Source: an uncultured Synergistales bacterium (GTDB lineage: Bacteria; Synergistota; Synergistia; Synergistales; Aminobacteriaceae). Taken from it: a stretch of 25,186 nt of DNA. Both the position numbers and the translations under genes were made by a program. Shown piece after piece: positions 15,221-24,285 of this stretch. Location: positions 1 through 25,186 of the forward strand of contig CAJORD010000035.1 of NCBI GenBank assembly GCA_905236605.1, read 5' to 3'. A model generated the notes under the pieces. That model was not told the DNA's origin and did not search any database. It saw only the letters and a program-made list of their open reading frames with translations. Numbering within the stretch: position 1 is the stretch's first letter; every line of letters begins with the position of its first letter.

Positions 15221-16498
15221 ATGAAAAAATTTGACTTCAGCAAAATAAATTTTAATATCGCAGGCAAGTCCGGCGGCGAAACTTTCGAGAACACGGAATT
15301 TAGAAGAATTATTGAGAAGCGAGAAATTTTTCGCGACAGAGACACAGGCGCTAAAGAAGAAATTATTAATAAATCAATCCGGATTATATCTTCAAGTTTA
15401 GCGGCTCGAAAAAATTTTATAACTCTCGTCCCTATGAAATCGCTTTCGTTTGAAGATTTTTCTTTTCCGTTTTCAAACGCTACAAAAATTCGCGAGGCTT
15501 TAAGACTTCAAGTTATGCCGTTCTCGGCGGCGGGAGAGCTTGAAATTTTCCCCGTCGTTGTTTCAAAAGTCGGCCGCGGCGTTGAAGGCGTCGTTTGGTA
15601 CGTGTCGCCAGAAGAACTTGAGATACCGGCAGTCCCCGGCGGAAATAACAAAGTTTGGCCCGCGCCTTTGCCGTTTATATCGAAATTAAAAAATTACGGC
15701 GGCTCCGGCGTTACTATGTGGATCGACGAAGAAAATATTTGTTCGATATTGTGGCAACAGAATAAGCCTATCTTGTCGCGATGGCGGCGCGTCTCTAACG
15801 GCGCTCAAGAAAAAGAATTAGCGTGGTACGAAAATTATTGTCAAACTCGCGAACTCGACCGCGGAGGCAATTTTATTTTGAACGCCGGCGGCGATTACGA
15901 TCCCGAACCTGACGAAGAATTTATCGAGATGATTACGGAAAGTGTAAAAATTTGTCCGTGGCTGTCAAACGTAAATCTTTCAAAGAAGGCTATCGAAGGC
16001 GAAAGAGACCTCGCGCGCACTGTTCAGTTGATGACGCGGGCGGCTTGTTGGTTACTTGCACTCGGAACTATAACCCTTGCGACAAGTTTTTTGAACTTAA
16101 TTAATATTGACCGTCAGGCAGAAAAAATTCAAACTCGTTCCGAAAATTTTTATCGTCAAAATTTTGACCCTCAACACACGGGCCGAATTTCAAATCCTGT
16201 AACGCTCGCACGAAATAAAATTTCTGAAATTTCAGGCGTAGGCAACGACGGACACCCGCTCGAAGAAGTTCTTGCGGACATGGGCGAAATTTTCACAAAC
16301 GACAAAAATCTTAAAATCACTCTCGACACAATCCGCTATAACGGCGAAGGCGTCGATTGCACAGGTTCGGCTCCGGACATGACCACAGTATTAAATTTTC
16401 GTAGAGCATGGAACGATTACGCCTCGACCGTTCAAGTCGATAATACACAGTTTGTGGCGGGCATTGGTTATCGTTTCGATTTGCGCGTTAGGTGGTGA
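15221..16498 (+). CDS. gspL: Type II secretion inner-membrane platform protein GspL
   Basis: GspL links the ATPase GspE to the inner-membrane platform. The 425-residue protein has an N-terminal cytoplasmic region of about 270 residues of the actin-like GspL/PilM type, one membrane helix at about 274-292 (ACWLLALGTITLATSF), and a periplasmic region of about 130 residues with a coiled-coil start and the alpha/beta fold expected of the ferredoxin-like domain. The ATG follows gspK by five bases. The actin-like part is divergent, so identification rests on topology, length and position between K and M. Stop TGA (16496-16498) is close to the next start. Confidence 0.75.
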   Translation: MKKFDFSKINFNIAGKSGGETFENTEFRRIIEKREIFRDRDTGAKEEIINKSIRIISSSLAARKNFITLVPMKSLSFEDFSFPFSNATKIREALRLQVMPFSAAGELEIFPVVVSKVGRGVEGVVWYVSPEELEIPAVPGGNNKVWPAPLPFISKLKNYGGSGVTMWIDEENICSILWQQNKPILSRWRRVSNGAQEKELAWYENYCQTRELDRGGNFILNAGGDYDPEPDEEFIEMITESVKICPWLSNVNLSKKAIEGERDLARTVQLMTRAACWLLALGTITLATSFLNLINIDRQAEKIQTRSENFYRQNFDPQHTGRISNPVTLARNKISEISGVGNDGHPLEEVLADMGEIFTNDKNLKITLDTIRYNGEGVDCTGSAPDMTTVLNFRRAWNDYASTVQVDNTQFVAGIGYRFDLRVRW

Positions 16499-16503
16499 GA
16501 ACG

Positions 16504-17010
16504 ATGGCAATAAATTTTGATTCAATCTTAAATAACGCTCGCAGCATCATTCGTGGCGAAGCTCCCGGTGCTGTGAAATTTTTGGCGGCGGCCCTTATGA
16601 TGTTGACCGTGTGGGTCGGCGTTTCTTTCGTTCATGGCCGAATGGAACAAAGCAAAATCAAACTGACCACGCAAGAAGGACGTTGGCGGACTCTTTTATT
16701 ATTGGCTGACGAGTATAAAGCGCTAGGCCCGGATCAGCGCAGAAATCCTTCAAGTGGGAATGTCGATGTGCCGGCGGTGTTTGCTCAAGTCTCTGAACGA
16801 ATGCAGCTAGGCAGCCGCGTCAACAGAATTACGCCCGACGGTAGAAATCAATCTGTCGAGATTAACAGGCTATACGCCGAAGAACTCGCTGAACTTCAAA
16901 AGCAACTTGCTTCGCGTGGCGTTCGATTTATAGCAGCAGAGCTTCGAGCGCTCCCGGCCGGCAACGAACGATTAATGACAATCTCGGCGATAATCGGACC
17001 AATAAATTAA
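16504..17010 (+). CDS. gspM: Type II secretion platform protein, GspM/PilO-like
   Basis: The 168-residue protein has a short cytoplasmic tail, one membrane helix (about 25-47, KFLAAALMMLTVWVGVSF), a short coiled coil and a small periplasmic alpha/beta domain, the layout of GspM/PilO, which partners GspL in the inner-membrane platform. An in-frame GTG at 16492 extends the frame, but AGGTGG at 16490-16495 lies eight bases before ATG 16504, so the ATG is preferred. The gene follows gspL by five bases. Sequence similarity to a named family is low; the call rests on topology and synteny. Confidence 0.65.
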   Translation: MAINFDSILNNARSIIRGEAPGAVKFLAAALMMLTVWVGVSFVHGRMEQSKIKLTTQEGRWRTLLLLADEYKALGPDQRRNPSSGNVDVPAVFAQVSERMQLGSRVNRITPDGRNQSVEINRLYAEELAELQKQLASRGVRFIAAELRALPAGNERLMTISAIIGPIN

Positions 17011-17034
17011 TAGTTAGGAGTGATCCCGGTTTTT

Positions 17035-17613
17035 ATGAAACGATCTTTTGTAAACATAATAAAAATTTTATTGTTCGTGATTACGTTCTCATGTGCGTTT
17101 TATTACTTTCTTGAATGGGACACGCTCGGACGCTTTGCAATGTCGATGGCTCATTCACGCCTTGAACGTCAAGGAATGAGATTAAATTATTCTGACGTAG
17201 CTGCCGAACAAGGAGGCTTCACGGTCAACAATCTAGCTTTAAGCGGCTCGGCGAATGTCTCTTTGAGTTCCATAACTATAAAACCACAACTTGCAGCAAG
17301 CGTTTTGAACTTAGCGCCCGTGTGTGAAATTTCTTTTCGTGGCGCGAACGTCCGTCTCGGTCAAGTTTTGAATTTTGGCGACGGAGGATTTTTATTGACG
17401 GCTGGCCGCAATGAAATTTTGCTTGAAAATCTTGAGACTAACGGGAACTTCGCGCTTAATGGATTCTTGACCGTCAATTTAGCGACAATGAAACTAGGAC
17501 GCACAGAAGCTAGGCTTGACGTTCCGGCAACATTCGAGCAAGGCATGGGAATGCTTCAAAATTTTTTGCCTTTAGTTCAAGACGGCGGCAAATGGTATTT
17601 AAGAAGACAGTGA
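17035..17613 (+). CDS. Putative type II secretion protein, GspN-like
   Basis: The 192-residue protein has an N-terminal membrane anchor (IIKILLFVITFSCAFYYF) and a periplasmic part rich in predicted beta strands (LNYSDVAAEQGGFTVNNLAL, FRGANVRLGQVL), as in GspN, a bitopic and poorly understood accessory protein. It is shorter than the usual 250 or so residues. AGGAG at 17016-17020 is 14 bases from ATG 17035, a long gap; a GTG at 17020 overlaps the site itself and is less likely. It sits between the M-like and C-like genes, in the canonical position next to M. The family call is from position and topology and could be wrong. Confidence 0.5.
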   Translation: MKRSFVNIIKILLFVITFSCAFYYFLEWDTLGRFAMSMAHSRLERQGMRLNYSDVAAEQGGFTVNNLALSGSANVSLSSITIKPQLAASVLNLAPVCEISFRGANVRLGQVLNFGDGGFLLTAGRNEILLENLETNGNFALNGFLTVNLATMKLGRTEARLDVPATFEQGMGMLQNFLPLVQDGGKWYLRRQ

Positions 17614-17626
17614 GGAATTTATAAAT

Positions 17627-18616
17627 ATGTTTGAACGATTTAAGAATTTATTTTCAAATATAAAAATCTCGCGACAAAGTAATAATCAAGCACGCTATAG
17701 GCCCGTCAATGAAGCTCACAGCAGCAAAGTATATACGCTATGGCTCTTAGTCTTGCCAGTTTTGTGTGGCTTCGTTTTAGGAAGGCTTGCGAGTTCAGCT
17801 CTTGGCATGGGCCTGACGGCTTTGACGAGTAATGCCGGTGTCGTTGACGCCGCTGTAACAGGATTTAGCGAGCGCGCAGCAGCGACTGAAAAGCAGCGCG
17901 GGCTTGATGGTTTCCTTGCGACAAATCCTTTTCATATATCAGCGCGCAAGGCCGAGACATCAGCCACTAAAGAAGAACAGAAGGACGCTGAACCGCCCGA
18001 GCCTGAATCAAAACTCGAAGATTTAATTTTGCGTGGCACTCTTCCCGGTGTAGGGGCATGGGTCGAGAATAAAGGAAATTTATCTTTGTTGCTCGTGGGC
18101 AAAGAAATTGAAAAATATAAAATGACGAGCGTCAAATATAGCGAAGCCGTCTTTAGGCGCGGAAAAACTTCAATCACGAAGTACATCACTTACGGGCCGT
18201 TGGCAACAGCAGCTAAACCCGCCGAAAAACCAAAAGCAACCCCTGCTCCAACTCCAAGAGCGCAACAAACTAACGCGGGCAATATAGTCGCAGCGACTAC
18301 GGACGGTCAAGAAGGACAAGTTTCAAGCGAGACAGTTAATCAGCTCGTTCAAAATCCGTTCGATGAGCTTAAGCGAATTAGAATCAGACCCAACGACGCC
18401 GCAGGAGGTCTTGAAGTTCAATGGATTCAGAATGATAGTATATTGAAACGTCTCGGAGTTCAGAAAGGCGACGTTATCCGCGCTGTCAATGGAATCCCGT
18501 TCACGAATATGGGCGATATTGCAAACTCGATTAACTCGCTAATGAACAGTGAACGCTTTGACGTCGAAGTTACTCGTGACGGGAAGCCCGAAGCCCTTCG
18601 TTATGTCGTTAGATAG
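17627..18616 (+). CDS. gspC: Type II secretion linker protein GspC (HR and PDZ domains)
   Basis: GspC bridges the inner-membrane platform and the secretin and helps choose substrates. The 329-residue protein has a cytoplasmic tail, a membrane helix at about 37-60 (YTLWLLVLPVLCGFVLGRL), then NPFHIS and LILRGTLPGVGAWVENKG, the homology region that contacts the secretin N0 domain. A Pro/Ala/Thr-rich linker (about 195-220) follows, then a C-terminal PDZ domain (about 245-329) with LKRLGVQKGDVIRAVNGIPF. All expected domains are present and length is normal. GAGGAA lies about ten bases before the ATG. Its end overlaps the following pseudopilin gene by 14 bases. Confidence 0.88.
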   Translation: MFERFKNLFSNIKISRQSNNQARYRPVNEAHSSKVYTLWLLVLPVLCGFVLGRLASSALGMGLTALTSNAGVVDAAVTGFSERAAATEKQRGLDGFLATNPFHISARKAETSATKEEQKDAEPPEPESKLEDLILRGTLPGVGAWVENKGNLSLLLVGKEIEKYKMTSVKYSEAVFRRGKTSITKYITYGPLATAAKPAEKPKATPAPTPRAQQTNAGNIVAATTDGQEGQVSSETVNQLVQNPFDELKRIRIRPNDAAGGLEVQWIQNDSILKRLGVQKGDVIRAVNGIPFTNMGDIANSINSLMNSERFDVEVTRDGKPEALRYVVR

Positions 18617-18944
18617 AAAACGCGGTTTCACGCTGATGGAAGTTCTAATGGCGACGGCCATAGCCGGACTTGTAATTACGGCGGGCTTTCGTTTAATCGG
18701 AATGTCTTATCGCTTGATGTCAGAAATCGAAGGCGAGCGGCTCTTAATTGAAGCAGCGCGGGAGATTTGGCTACGTTTTAGAATAGATGAAGACATGCCC
18801 GACAATGGAACTGACGACAAAAAAAATATAAAATGGCAGTCTGAAAATGTTTCAGTGCCGGTCGATGACTATGAACTTAAATATAAACGCGTAACGATAA
18901 GCCTACCGGATAATCGTTCGACGGTGATATATGTTGCTGAATAG
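18603..18944 (+). CDS. Type II secretion pseudopilin, GspI-like
   Basis: The 113-residue product begins MSLDRKRG followed by FTLMEVLMATAIAGLVITAG: a basic leader of eight residues, Gly at -1, Phe at +1 and Glu at +5, a standard prepilin peptidase site. Length and the MEVLMATAIAGL helix suit GspI, though GspH cannot be excluded. The frame is open upstream to 18549, but ATG 18603 gives the correct leader. It overlaps gspC by 14 bases, suggesting translational coupling. It sits between C and D, not in the G-H-I-J-K cluster of proteobacterial operons. Confidence 0.75.
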   Translation: MSLDRKRGFTLMEVLMATAIAGLVITAGFRLIGMSYRLMSEIEGERLLIEAAREIWLRFRIDEDMPDNGTDDKKNIKWQSENVSVPVDDYELKYKRVTISLPDNRSTVIYVAE

Positions 18945-19004
18945 AATTTTTTTGTAGTATATTTATAATTATGAAAATGATTGTGCTTGGATAACAGGAG
19001 TGGT

Positions 19005-21053
19005 ATGAATTTGAATTTTAGAAAACTTTCACTACTTTTAATTTTTACATTGATATTAACTCAAAATACGGAGGCTGCAACGCGGCGCGCCCGAACTGCT
19101 ACGACCCCAGAGCCGGCGGCAAATCCTGCGAACGTCAACACTGGCGGCGAAACAATGTCAGCAGAAGACGAACAAAACTTAATCGAAGCTGCTAAAGCCA
19201 TGAAACGTTCTGGACTTATACAATTTAATTTTAAGGATATGGATTTAGTGCGCTTCATGCGATTTATGTCAGAAGTCCTTGATGAAAATATTATCGTTCC
19301 GCCGAACGTTACAGCGAAAATCACGATTATATCGCCTCACCCGGTTACTATTCGTGAAGCTCGCGAGATTATGTTATCGACGCTTCAAATGTATAACTTC
19401 TCGCTGCAAAATATGGGAAGTTATTCAATCGTTCGTCAGGGCGGTGTTAGTCCTTCTCCCAACGTTTATCGAGGACGTTCCGGCCCCGGCTTCGGCGAAC
19501 AGACAGTAACGTATATAGTCCCGCTTGATTATGTCAGCGTCGAGAGCGTCATTCCGGCTTTGCAGCAGTCGCTCGGGCAATCAGTGATAGCGCTACCGGT
19601 TGGAAACGGACGCGACATTATGCTTCAGGGACGCGCCACGGACGTTAATAAAGGCGTTCAGCTCCTTCGCACGATGGACACGCCTCAAAGCGCGCGAATC
19701 AGTCGGACTTACGAGCTTCTTTACGGCGACCCCGCGACAGTCGCTGCTCAAGTCAACGCTATAGCACAAAATAACGGCCCTCTTCAAGGATTGAACGCTA
19801 TCGCCGACGTTCCTAGCAAAAAAATTATTTTAATCGGAAGTCGCAACGCCATCGACAACGCCGTAAGAATGATTAAAGAACTTGACGTCGATTCCAAAAT
19901 AGGAGATTTTCATATTTACAAATTGCAAAATATCGACGCAACTATAGCTTCTGAACAAGTTGCGAAAGTTTTGGCTTCGACTGCGACAATGTTGGGGGCA
20001 GACGCAGCGAAATTCCCGGCTACTGTTGTGCCTGACGTCGCTACGAACAGTTTAATTTTTGCAGCTACACAAAGACAATTTGATTCACTCGTGCCGATTT
20101 TGCAGGCTATTGACGTTCAGCCGCGGCAAATTTTGTTGCGCGGATTCATCGCTGAAATTAACGTTACTAATCTTGAAAACAACGGCATAGACTGGTCAAT
20201 AGTCGGCGGTCAGATGTGGGACGATTTATTGCTAGGCGGCAACGTTCAATTAGGCGAAAGCTCCGTGCCTTCAACGTTCATGACGTGGTTCAATGATTTA
20301 TCAAAGCGCGAAGAACTTTTAGACCGCAACGGCTCCACTTACACCGTAACGAACTATAACCCTATGGCTCTCATGTACGCAACTATAGATTTACTTCGCA
20401 AGTATGACGCCGTTAATATTCTTTCTGTACCGCGCCTGATGTGCACGGATAATAAAGAAAGCTCGTTCCAAGTTGGTCAAGTTATCCCGGTCTTGAAGGG
20501 TTCGACTTCGGATTTATCTAATCCAAGCGCTATTCAAAGCAACTTCGATTACAAAGATACGGGCTTGACACTCACGGTAACGCCGCATATTCGTTCGGGG
20601 AATCTCGTAGCGATGGACATTAAGCAAACTACCGAAGACGTCATGAGCGCTGCCGGCGATCCAACACCTAGAACTTCAAAGCGCGAAGTTAATACTTCAG
20701 TTGTCGTTGGCGACGGCGAAACTATAATTTTAGGCGGCATGATTAAAGAAACAGAACGCTCTTTGAAACGAAGGACGCCGGGACTTTCATATATCCCGTT
20801 AATCGGAGGTTTGTTCCAAAAAATCTCGAAGCAAAAAGAAAAAGTCGATTTCGTGATTTTCTTGACGCCTCAAATAATCGAAGATCCGGTCGAAATGCGA
20901 CAGGCAACAATGCAAGCCGCGGGATTCTCGAATCAGTTTGAAGCTCGTTCGCAGAAGAAAGCGACTGTCAGTCTTGACGTCGTAAGCCCGATCGAATCTG
21001 ACATTGACGCAAGATTTAGAGAGATGTATCAGAAGAGTTTGAGGAGAAAATAA
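19005..21053 (+). CDS. gspD: Type II secretion secretin GspD
   Basis: GspD forms the outer-membrane channel. Counting from ATG 19005 (682 residues), a signal peptide with cleavage near NTEA (residue 24) is followed by a short Ala/Pro/Thr-rich stretch, then N0 (about 72-145), N1 (about 167-228), N2 (about 231-296), N3 (about 301-372) and the secretin barrel domain (about 400-640). The barrel holds VPRLMCTDN, DTGLTLTVTP, VGDGETIILGGM and the hallmark TPGLSYIPLIGGLF. A C-terminal tail of about 50 charged residues could contact a pilotin. The open frame reaches back to 18981; AGGAG (18996-19000) precedes ATG 19005 by four bases or TTG 19011 by ten, so either may be the start. The 60-base gap upstream is the largest inside the T2SS cluster. 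Confidence 0.95.
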   Translation: MNLNFRKLSLLLIFTLILTQNTEAATRRARTATTPEPAANPANVNTGGETMSAEDEQNLIEAAKAMKRSGLIQFNFKDMDLVRFMRFMSEVLDENIIVPPNVTAKITIISPHPVTIREAREIMLSTLQMYNFSLQNMGSYSIVRQGGVSPSPNVYRGRSGPGFGEQTVTYIVPLDYVSVESVIPALQQSLGQSVIALPVGNGRDIMLQGRATDVNKGVQLLRTMDTPQSARISRTYELLYGDPATVAAQVNAIAQNNGPLQGLNAIADVPSKKIILIGSRNAIDNAVRMIKELDVDSKIGDFHIYKLQNIDATIASEQVAKVLASTATMLGADAAKFPATVVPDVATNSLIFAATQRQFDSLVPILQAIDVQPRQILLRGFIAEINVTNLENNGIDWSIVGGQMWDDLLLGGNVQLGESSVPSTFMTWFNDLSKREELLDRNGSTYTVTNYNPMALMYATIDLLRKYDAVNILSVPRLMCTDNKESSFQVGQVIPVLKGSTSDLSNPSAIQSNFDYKDTGLTLTVTPHIRSGNLVAMDIKQTTEDVMSAAGDPTPRTSKREVNTSVVVGDGETIILGGMIKETERSLKRRTPGLSYIPLIGGLFQKISKQKEKVDFVIFLTPQIIEDPVEMRQATMQAAGFSNQFEARSQKKATVSLDVVSPIESDIDARFREMYQKSLRRK

Positions 21054-22553
21054 ATGGCGGATATTAAGCAAACTTTGCCGCCGCTTCCTGACGCTAAAGA
21101 AGTTTCAAGCCTTTTACCCGACGGTATGGGGCTTGATATTTTACGTCAAGCGCGAATTGTCCCGTTAAGAATTGAAGACGGCGTTTTGATAGTTGGCGCT
21201 GTGAATTTCGATTCTTGGAATAAAGCTCAAATGTTAGGAACGGCGCTCGGCTTTCCGATCGATTTAGAGATCCGCGAAGAAAAAGAAGTCAGTGATTTAT
21301 TACGAACTCTTTACGATTTACGAAGCGTAGCAGCCGACGAAGCAGCAAAAAATATTGAAGGTATTGACGATATCGACGACCTGACCCGCGAAGACGTTTT
21401 AAGCGATTCCGTTGATGTCCCTGTTATACGACTTGTAAACGGTTTGTTTGTTGACGCTTTAAGACAACGCGCTACTGATATTCACGTTGAGCCTTACGAA
21501 GATGAGGTTTTAATCCGCTTTCGCATTGACGGAGTTTTGCAGGATAGATTGAGATTGCCACGCTCAAATCAGGCACCTTTGACGAGCCGTATTAAAGTCA
21601 TGTCGCGAATGGATATAGCCGAACACATGGCGCCGCAAGACGGACGAATTGGAATAACGCTAGGCGACCGCGCTGTAGATATTCGTGTTGGACTTGTACC
21701 GACGCAATACGGCGAACGAATTGCAATGCGTTTACTTGACAAAGGCCACGGCCTGATGACGCTCGAAGATTTAGGAATGGAAAAACGCGAGCGCGACATC
21801 ATGGACGATTTAATTCACAGACCTCACGGAATGATTTTGTTCACGGGGCCTACGGGGTCAGGTAAATCGACAAGTCTTTATGCTATCTTGCAAGCTCTTG
21901 CACGGCCCGAAGTCAACATAATCACAGTTGAAGACCCTGTTGAATACGACTTGCCTAGCGTCTCACAGATTCAAGTTAATGAGAAAGCCGGCGTTACGTT
22001 TGCTTCGGCGTTGCGTTCGATTTTGCGACAAGACCCCGACATCGTAATGATAGGAGAAATGCGCGACTTTGAAACGGCTCACATCGGCGTTCAGGCTTCG
22101 CTCACTGGACATTTAGTCCTATCGACACTTCACACTAACGATTCTATAAGCGCGATTATCAGACTTGTTGACATGGGCATAGAGCCTTATCTCGCTGCAA
22201 GCTGCATGATTGGCACAGTCGCTCAAAGACTTGCGCGTCGTTTATGTCCTCATTGTCGCAAAGAAATCGCTCCGCCCGTCATGATGGCCAAGCAAGGATT
22301 AAAGAGAGCCTTCGCGCCCGTCGGGTGTTCGCAATGTCATAACACAGGCTATCGAGGACGTGTCGGACTTTATGAACAGTTCGTGATTAACGAGGCCATT
22401 CAAGAAGCGTTCGTAAGTGGTGCGCCGGCGTCAAAGCTGCGCGACATAGCAAGAGAGAGCGGTTTCAAAACTCTCTGGGAGATTGGATTATCGGCCGTTC
22501 AATCGGGCCTGACGTCGCCGGACGAGTTAGCAAGAGTTGCAGGAGAAGATTAA
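21054..22553 (+). CDS. gspE: Type II secretion ATPase GspE
   Basis: GspE is the cytoplasmic hexameric ATPase that drives pseudopilus assembly. In 499 residues there is an N1E-type N-terminal domain (about 1-90), a linker, and the ATPase core with Walker A GPTGSGKS (265-272), Asp box EDPVEY (293-298), Walker B IVMIGEMRD (330-338) and His box LTGHLVLSTLH (350-360). A zinc-binding tetracysteine C398/C401 and C425/C428 follows, characteristic of GspE/PilB rather than retraction ATPases. GAGGAG (about 21040-21045) precedes the ATG. It abuts gspD and gspF with no gap. PilB of type IV pili is the alternative, but the C, N, K and L neighbours favour T2SS. Confidence 0.95.
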   Translation: MADIKQTLPPLPDAKEVSSLLPDGMGLDILRQARIVPLRIEDGVLIVGAVNFDSWNKAQMLGTALGFPIDLEIREEKEVSDLLRTLYDLRSVAADEAAKNIEGIDDIDDLTREDVLSDSVDVPVIRLVNGLFVDALRQRATDIHVEPYEDEVLIRFRIDGVLQDRLRLPRSNQAPLTSRIKVMSRMDIAEHMAPQDGRIGITLGDRAVDIRVGLVPTQYGERIAMRLLDKGHGLMTLEDLGMEKRERDIMDDLIHRPHGMILFTGPTGSGKSTSLYAILQALARPEVNIITVEDPVEYDLPSVSQIQVNEKAGVTFASALRSILRQDPDIVMIGEMRDFETAHIGVQASLTGHLVLSTLHTNDSISAIIRLVDMGIEPYLAASCMIGTVAQRLARRLCPHCRKEIAPPVMMAKQGLKRAFAPVGCSQCHNTGYRGRVGLYEQFVINEAIQEAFVSGAPASKLRDIARESGFKTLWEIGLSAVQSGLTSPDELARVAGED

Positions 22554-23708
22554 ATGCCATATTTCAGTTATTCAGGTTATGACGCTAAAGGCAAAAGCAC
22601 AAAGGGCACCGTCGAGGCCGCGTCATCTATGCAAGCCGTTGACAAACTCACCGAGCGCGGGATTGTAGTTGTTGATGTTAAAGTCGCAGAAGAAAAAAAA
22701 GGCGGTAAAGTAAAAATTAAATTATTGCCGCTCGATCAACATATTTTCTTTTGCAGAAGCGTCGCGTCGTATTTGAAATCAGGTTTGCCACTCGCTGACA
22801 GCTTGCGGATTATGTCGAAGCAGACGCGCGACAAAATCATGAAGCCCGTTATCGAAAAAATTTTGGCCGAAGTCGAAGGCGGAAGAAAATTTCACACGGC
22901 TTTAGCAGAGTCCGGAGCGTTTCGTGAAAGTCTTTGGCGCGTCGCTGAATCAGGTGAGCAAAGCGGCACTTTAATTTCTGTTTTAACGGAAGCCGCCGAC
23001 GAGTTCAAACTCGAAGACGATTTACAAAGAAAAATCCGCGGTGCTATGACTTATCCAATAATAATGATGATTGTAGGAGTCGGTGTCGTGTCGTTCATGA
23101 TTACTTACGTAGTTCCAAAAATTTCGGACTTGTTCGCGGATATGCACCAGACTTTACCGCTTCCAACACGAATTTTAATCGGCTTGTCGGACTTTCTTGT
23201 AAATTACGGTTTATATTTAGTGCTGGCTTTGTTGCTCGGTTATCTATACATGAAACACAAGGGCAAATCTTTGACGTTCCCCGGCATGAAAGGCATCAGG
23301 GACCAATTAAGCCTCGCGCTCGTGATGTCGCACATTGCAACGTTATTAAAGTCAGGAATTCCGTTAGTGTCAGCATTGAAGATGGCTTCGTCAATGGATA
23401 TTTATAAACAACGATGGCTAGATGCCGCCGATATGGTGAAGGCCGGTCATAAATTCGACAGAGCGCTTGAAAAAATTGGAATGCCTGAAGAAACCGTCGC
23501 AGTCGTTCGAGTAGGAGAAATGGGCGGCGACCTTCACGGCGCTTTAACAAACGTCTCCGACCAATGCCGCGAAATGGCCCAAGCTCGCATGGAAAAACTT
23601 TCTACGCTGCTCGAGCCAATTTTAGTTTTGTCGCTAGGATTGTCAGTCGGCTTTATCGTGCTTGCAATTTTGACGCCAGTCTTTAATCTTGCGGGTATTG
23701 TGAAATAA
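22554..23708 (+). CDS. gspF: Type II secretion inner-membrane protein GspF
   Basis: GspF is the polytopic core of the inner-membrane platform. Its 384 residues show the N-terminal YSGYDAKGKSTKGTVEA segment and two copies of the T2SF helical domain (about 65-190 and 265-384). Membrane helices lie at about 165-186 (YPIIMMIVGVGVVSFMITYV), 212-228 and 350-375 (LGLSVGFIVLAILTPVFNL). GGAG about nine bases before the ATG, inside the end of gspE, is the likely ribosome binding site. Its last 26 bases overlap the end of the convergent nitroreductase gene. No T2SS gene follows it in the window. Confidence 0.95.
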   Translation: MPYFSYSGYDAKGKSTKGTVEAASSMQAVDKLTERGIVVVDVKVAEEKKGGKVKIKLLPLDQHIFFCRSVASYLKSGLPLADSLRIMSKQTRDKIMKPVIEKILAEVEGGRKFHTALAESGAFRESLWRVAESGEQSGTLISVLTEAADEFKLEDDLQRKIRGAMTYPIIMMIVGVGVVSFMITYVVPKISDLFADMHQTLPLPTRILIGLSDFLVNYGLYLVLALLLGYLYMKHKGKSLTFPGMKGIRDQLSLALVMSHIATLLKSGIPLVSALKMASSMDIYKQRWLDAADMVKAGHKFDRALEKIGMPEETVAVVRVGEMGGDLHGALTNVSDQCREMAQARMEKLSTLLEPILVLSLGLSVGFIVLAILTPVFNLAGIVK

Positions 23709-24276
23709 TTTTGAATCTGTCGGGGTGAAGCTGTTTTTCCGAAGGCTCTGCCCCGTCAAGATAGCCCAGCAACACGAAACACCGCGCAATATAACCTTCA
23801 GGAATTTCCCATTTAGATAAAAATTTTCTCCCGTCGCTATTGTCAAAAGTTTCTTCCCCTCTCGCTATTATGCACGACGCTAGACCAAGCGAATGAGCCA
23901 TTAATACCATGTTTTCAGCGCAACAGAACGCGTCAGGGACACTGTAAAGAAATTTTTCCGGCCCAAAAATCACACAGACGCTAGACGCACCGTAAAATCC
24001 TGATTTTATATTAGGGTCGTCGATGATACTCGGCTGCTCGTCAGAAACATAAGCACCAAGAAGCGCAGAGCGATCGAACTTTGCTATATTTAATTTTCCA
24101 ATTTGTTCCGTGAGTTTTGAATCATGAACGCCAATTATAATACTTCCTTGACGGCCGCCGGCGTTAGGAGCGTGAAGCCCAGCCATGATAACTTTCTCAA
24201 GCTCTTCGCGTGTAATTTGTTTATTCTGATATTTCCTGATTGAGCGTCTTGTTTTAATTAATTCCATTAAATCCAT
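23683..24276 (-). CDS. Nitroreductase-family flavoprotein
   Basis: The 197-residue protein belongs to the FMN-dependent nitroreductase superfamily: IKTRRSIRKYQ (7-17) is the N-terminal FMN phosphate-binding motif, APNAGGRQ (36-43) is the next FMN contact, and AFCCAENMVLMAHSLGLASC and GEETFDNSDG lie in the usual later positions. Members reduce nitro groups, quinones or other acceptors, and some oxidise or reduce modified peptides. The start ATG 24276 lies nine bases after the radical SAM gene's stop; AAGGAGA (complement of 24291-24297), inside the end of that gene, is 14 bases away, a rather long spacing. The two genes are probably one operon. Substrate unknown; context suggests a redox step on a radical SAM product. 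Confidence 0.88.
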   Translation of the reverse strand: MDLMELIKTRRSIRKYQNKQITREELEKVIMAGLHAPNAGGRQGSIIIGVHDSKLTEQIGKLNIAKFDRSALLGAYVSDEQPSIIDDPNIKSGFYGASSVCVIFGPEKFLYSVPDAFCCAENMVLMAHSLGLASCIIARGEETFDNSDGRKFLSKWEIPEGYIARCFVLLGYLDGAEPSEKQLHPDRFKIISQYPQD

Positions 24277-24285
24277 GATAAAAAA

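Noticed and set aside
18964..18969. TATAAT before gspD, considered as an internal promoter
   Set aside because: The hexamer is perfect, but no acceptable -35 occurs at 16-18 bases and the area is AT-rich; kept only as a weak possibility.
18971..18994. Seven-codon mini-frame just before gspD, considered as a leader peptide
   Set aside because: There is no Shine-Dalgarno before its ATG and no attenuator-like hairpin after it; such tiny frames are common by chance.
21054..23708. Reading the E/F genes and secretin as a type IV pilus system
   Set aside because: The neighbours GspK (no Glu at +5, helix-hairpin-helix), GspC with a PDZ domain and GspL fit T2SS; no PilT, PilQ-AMIN or major pilin is present.
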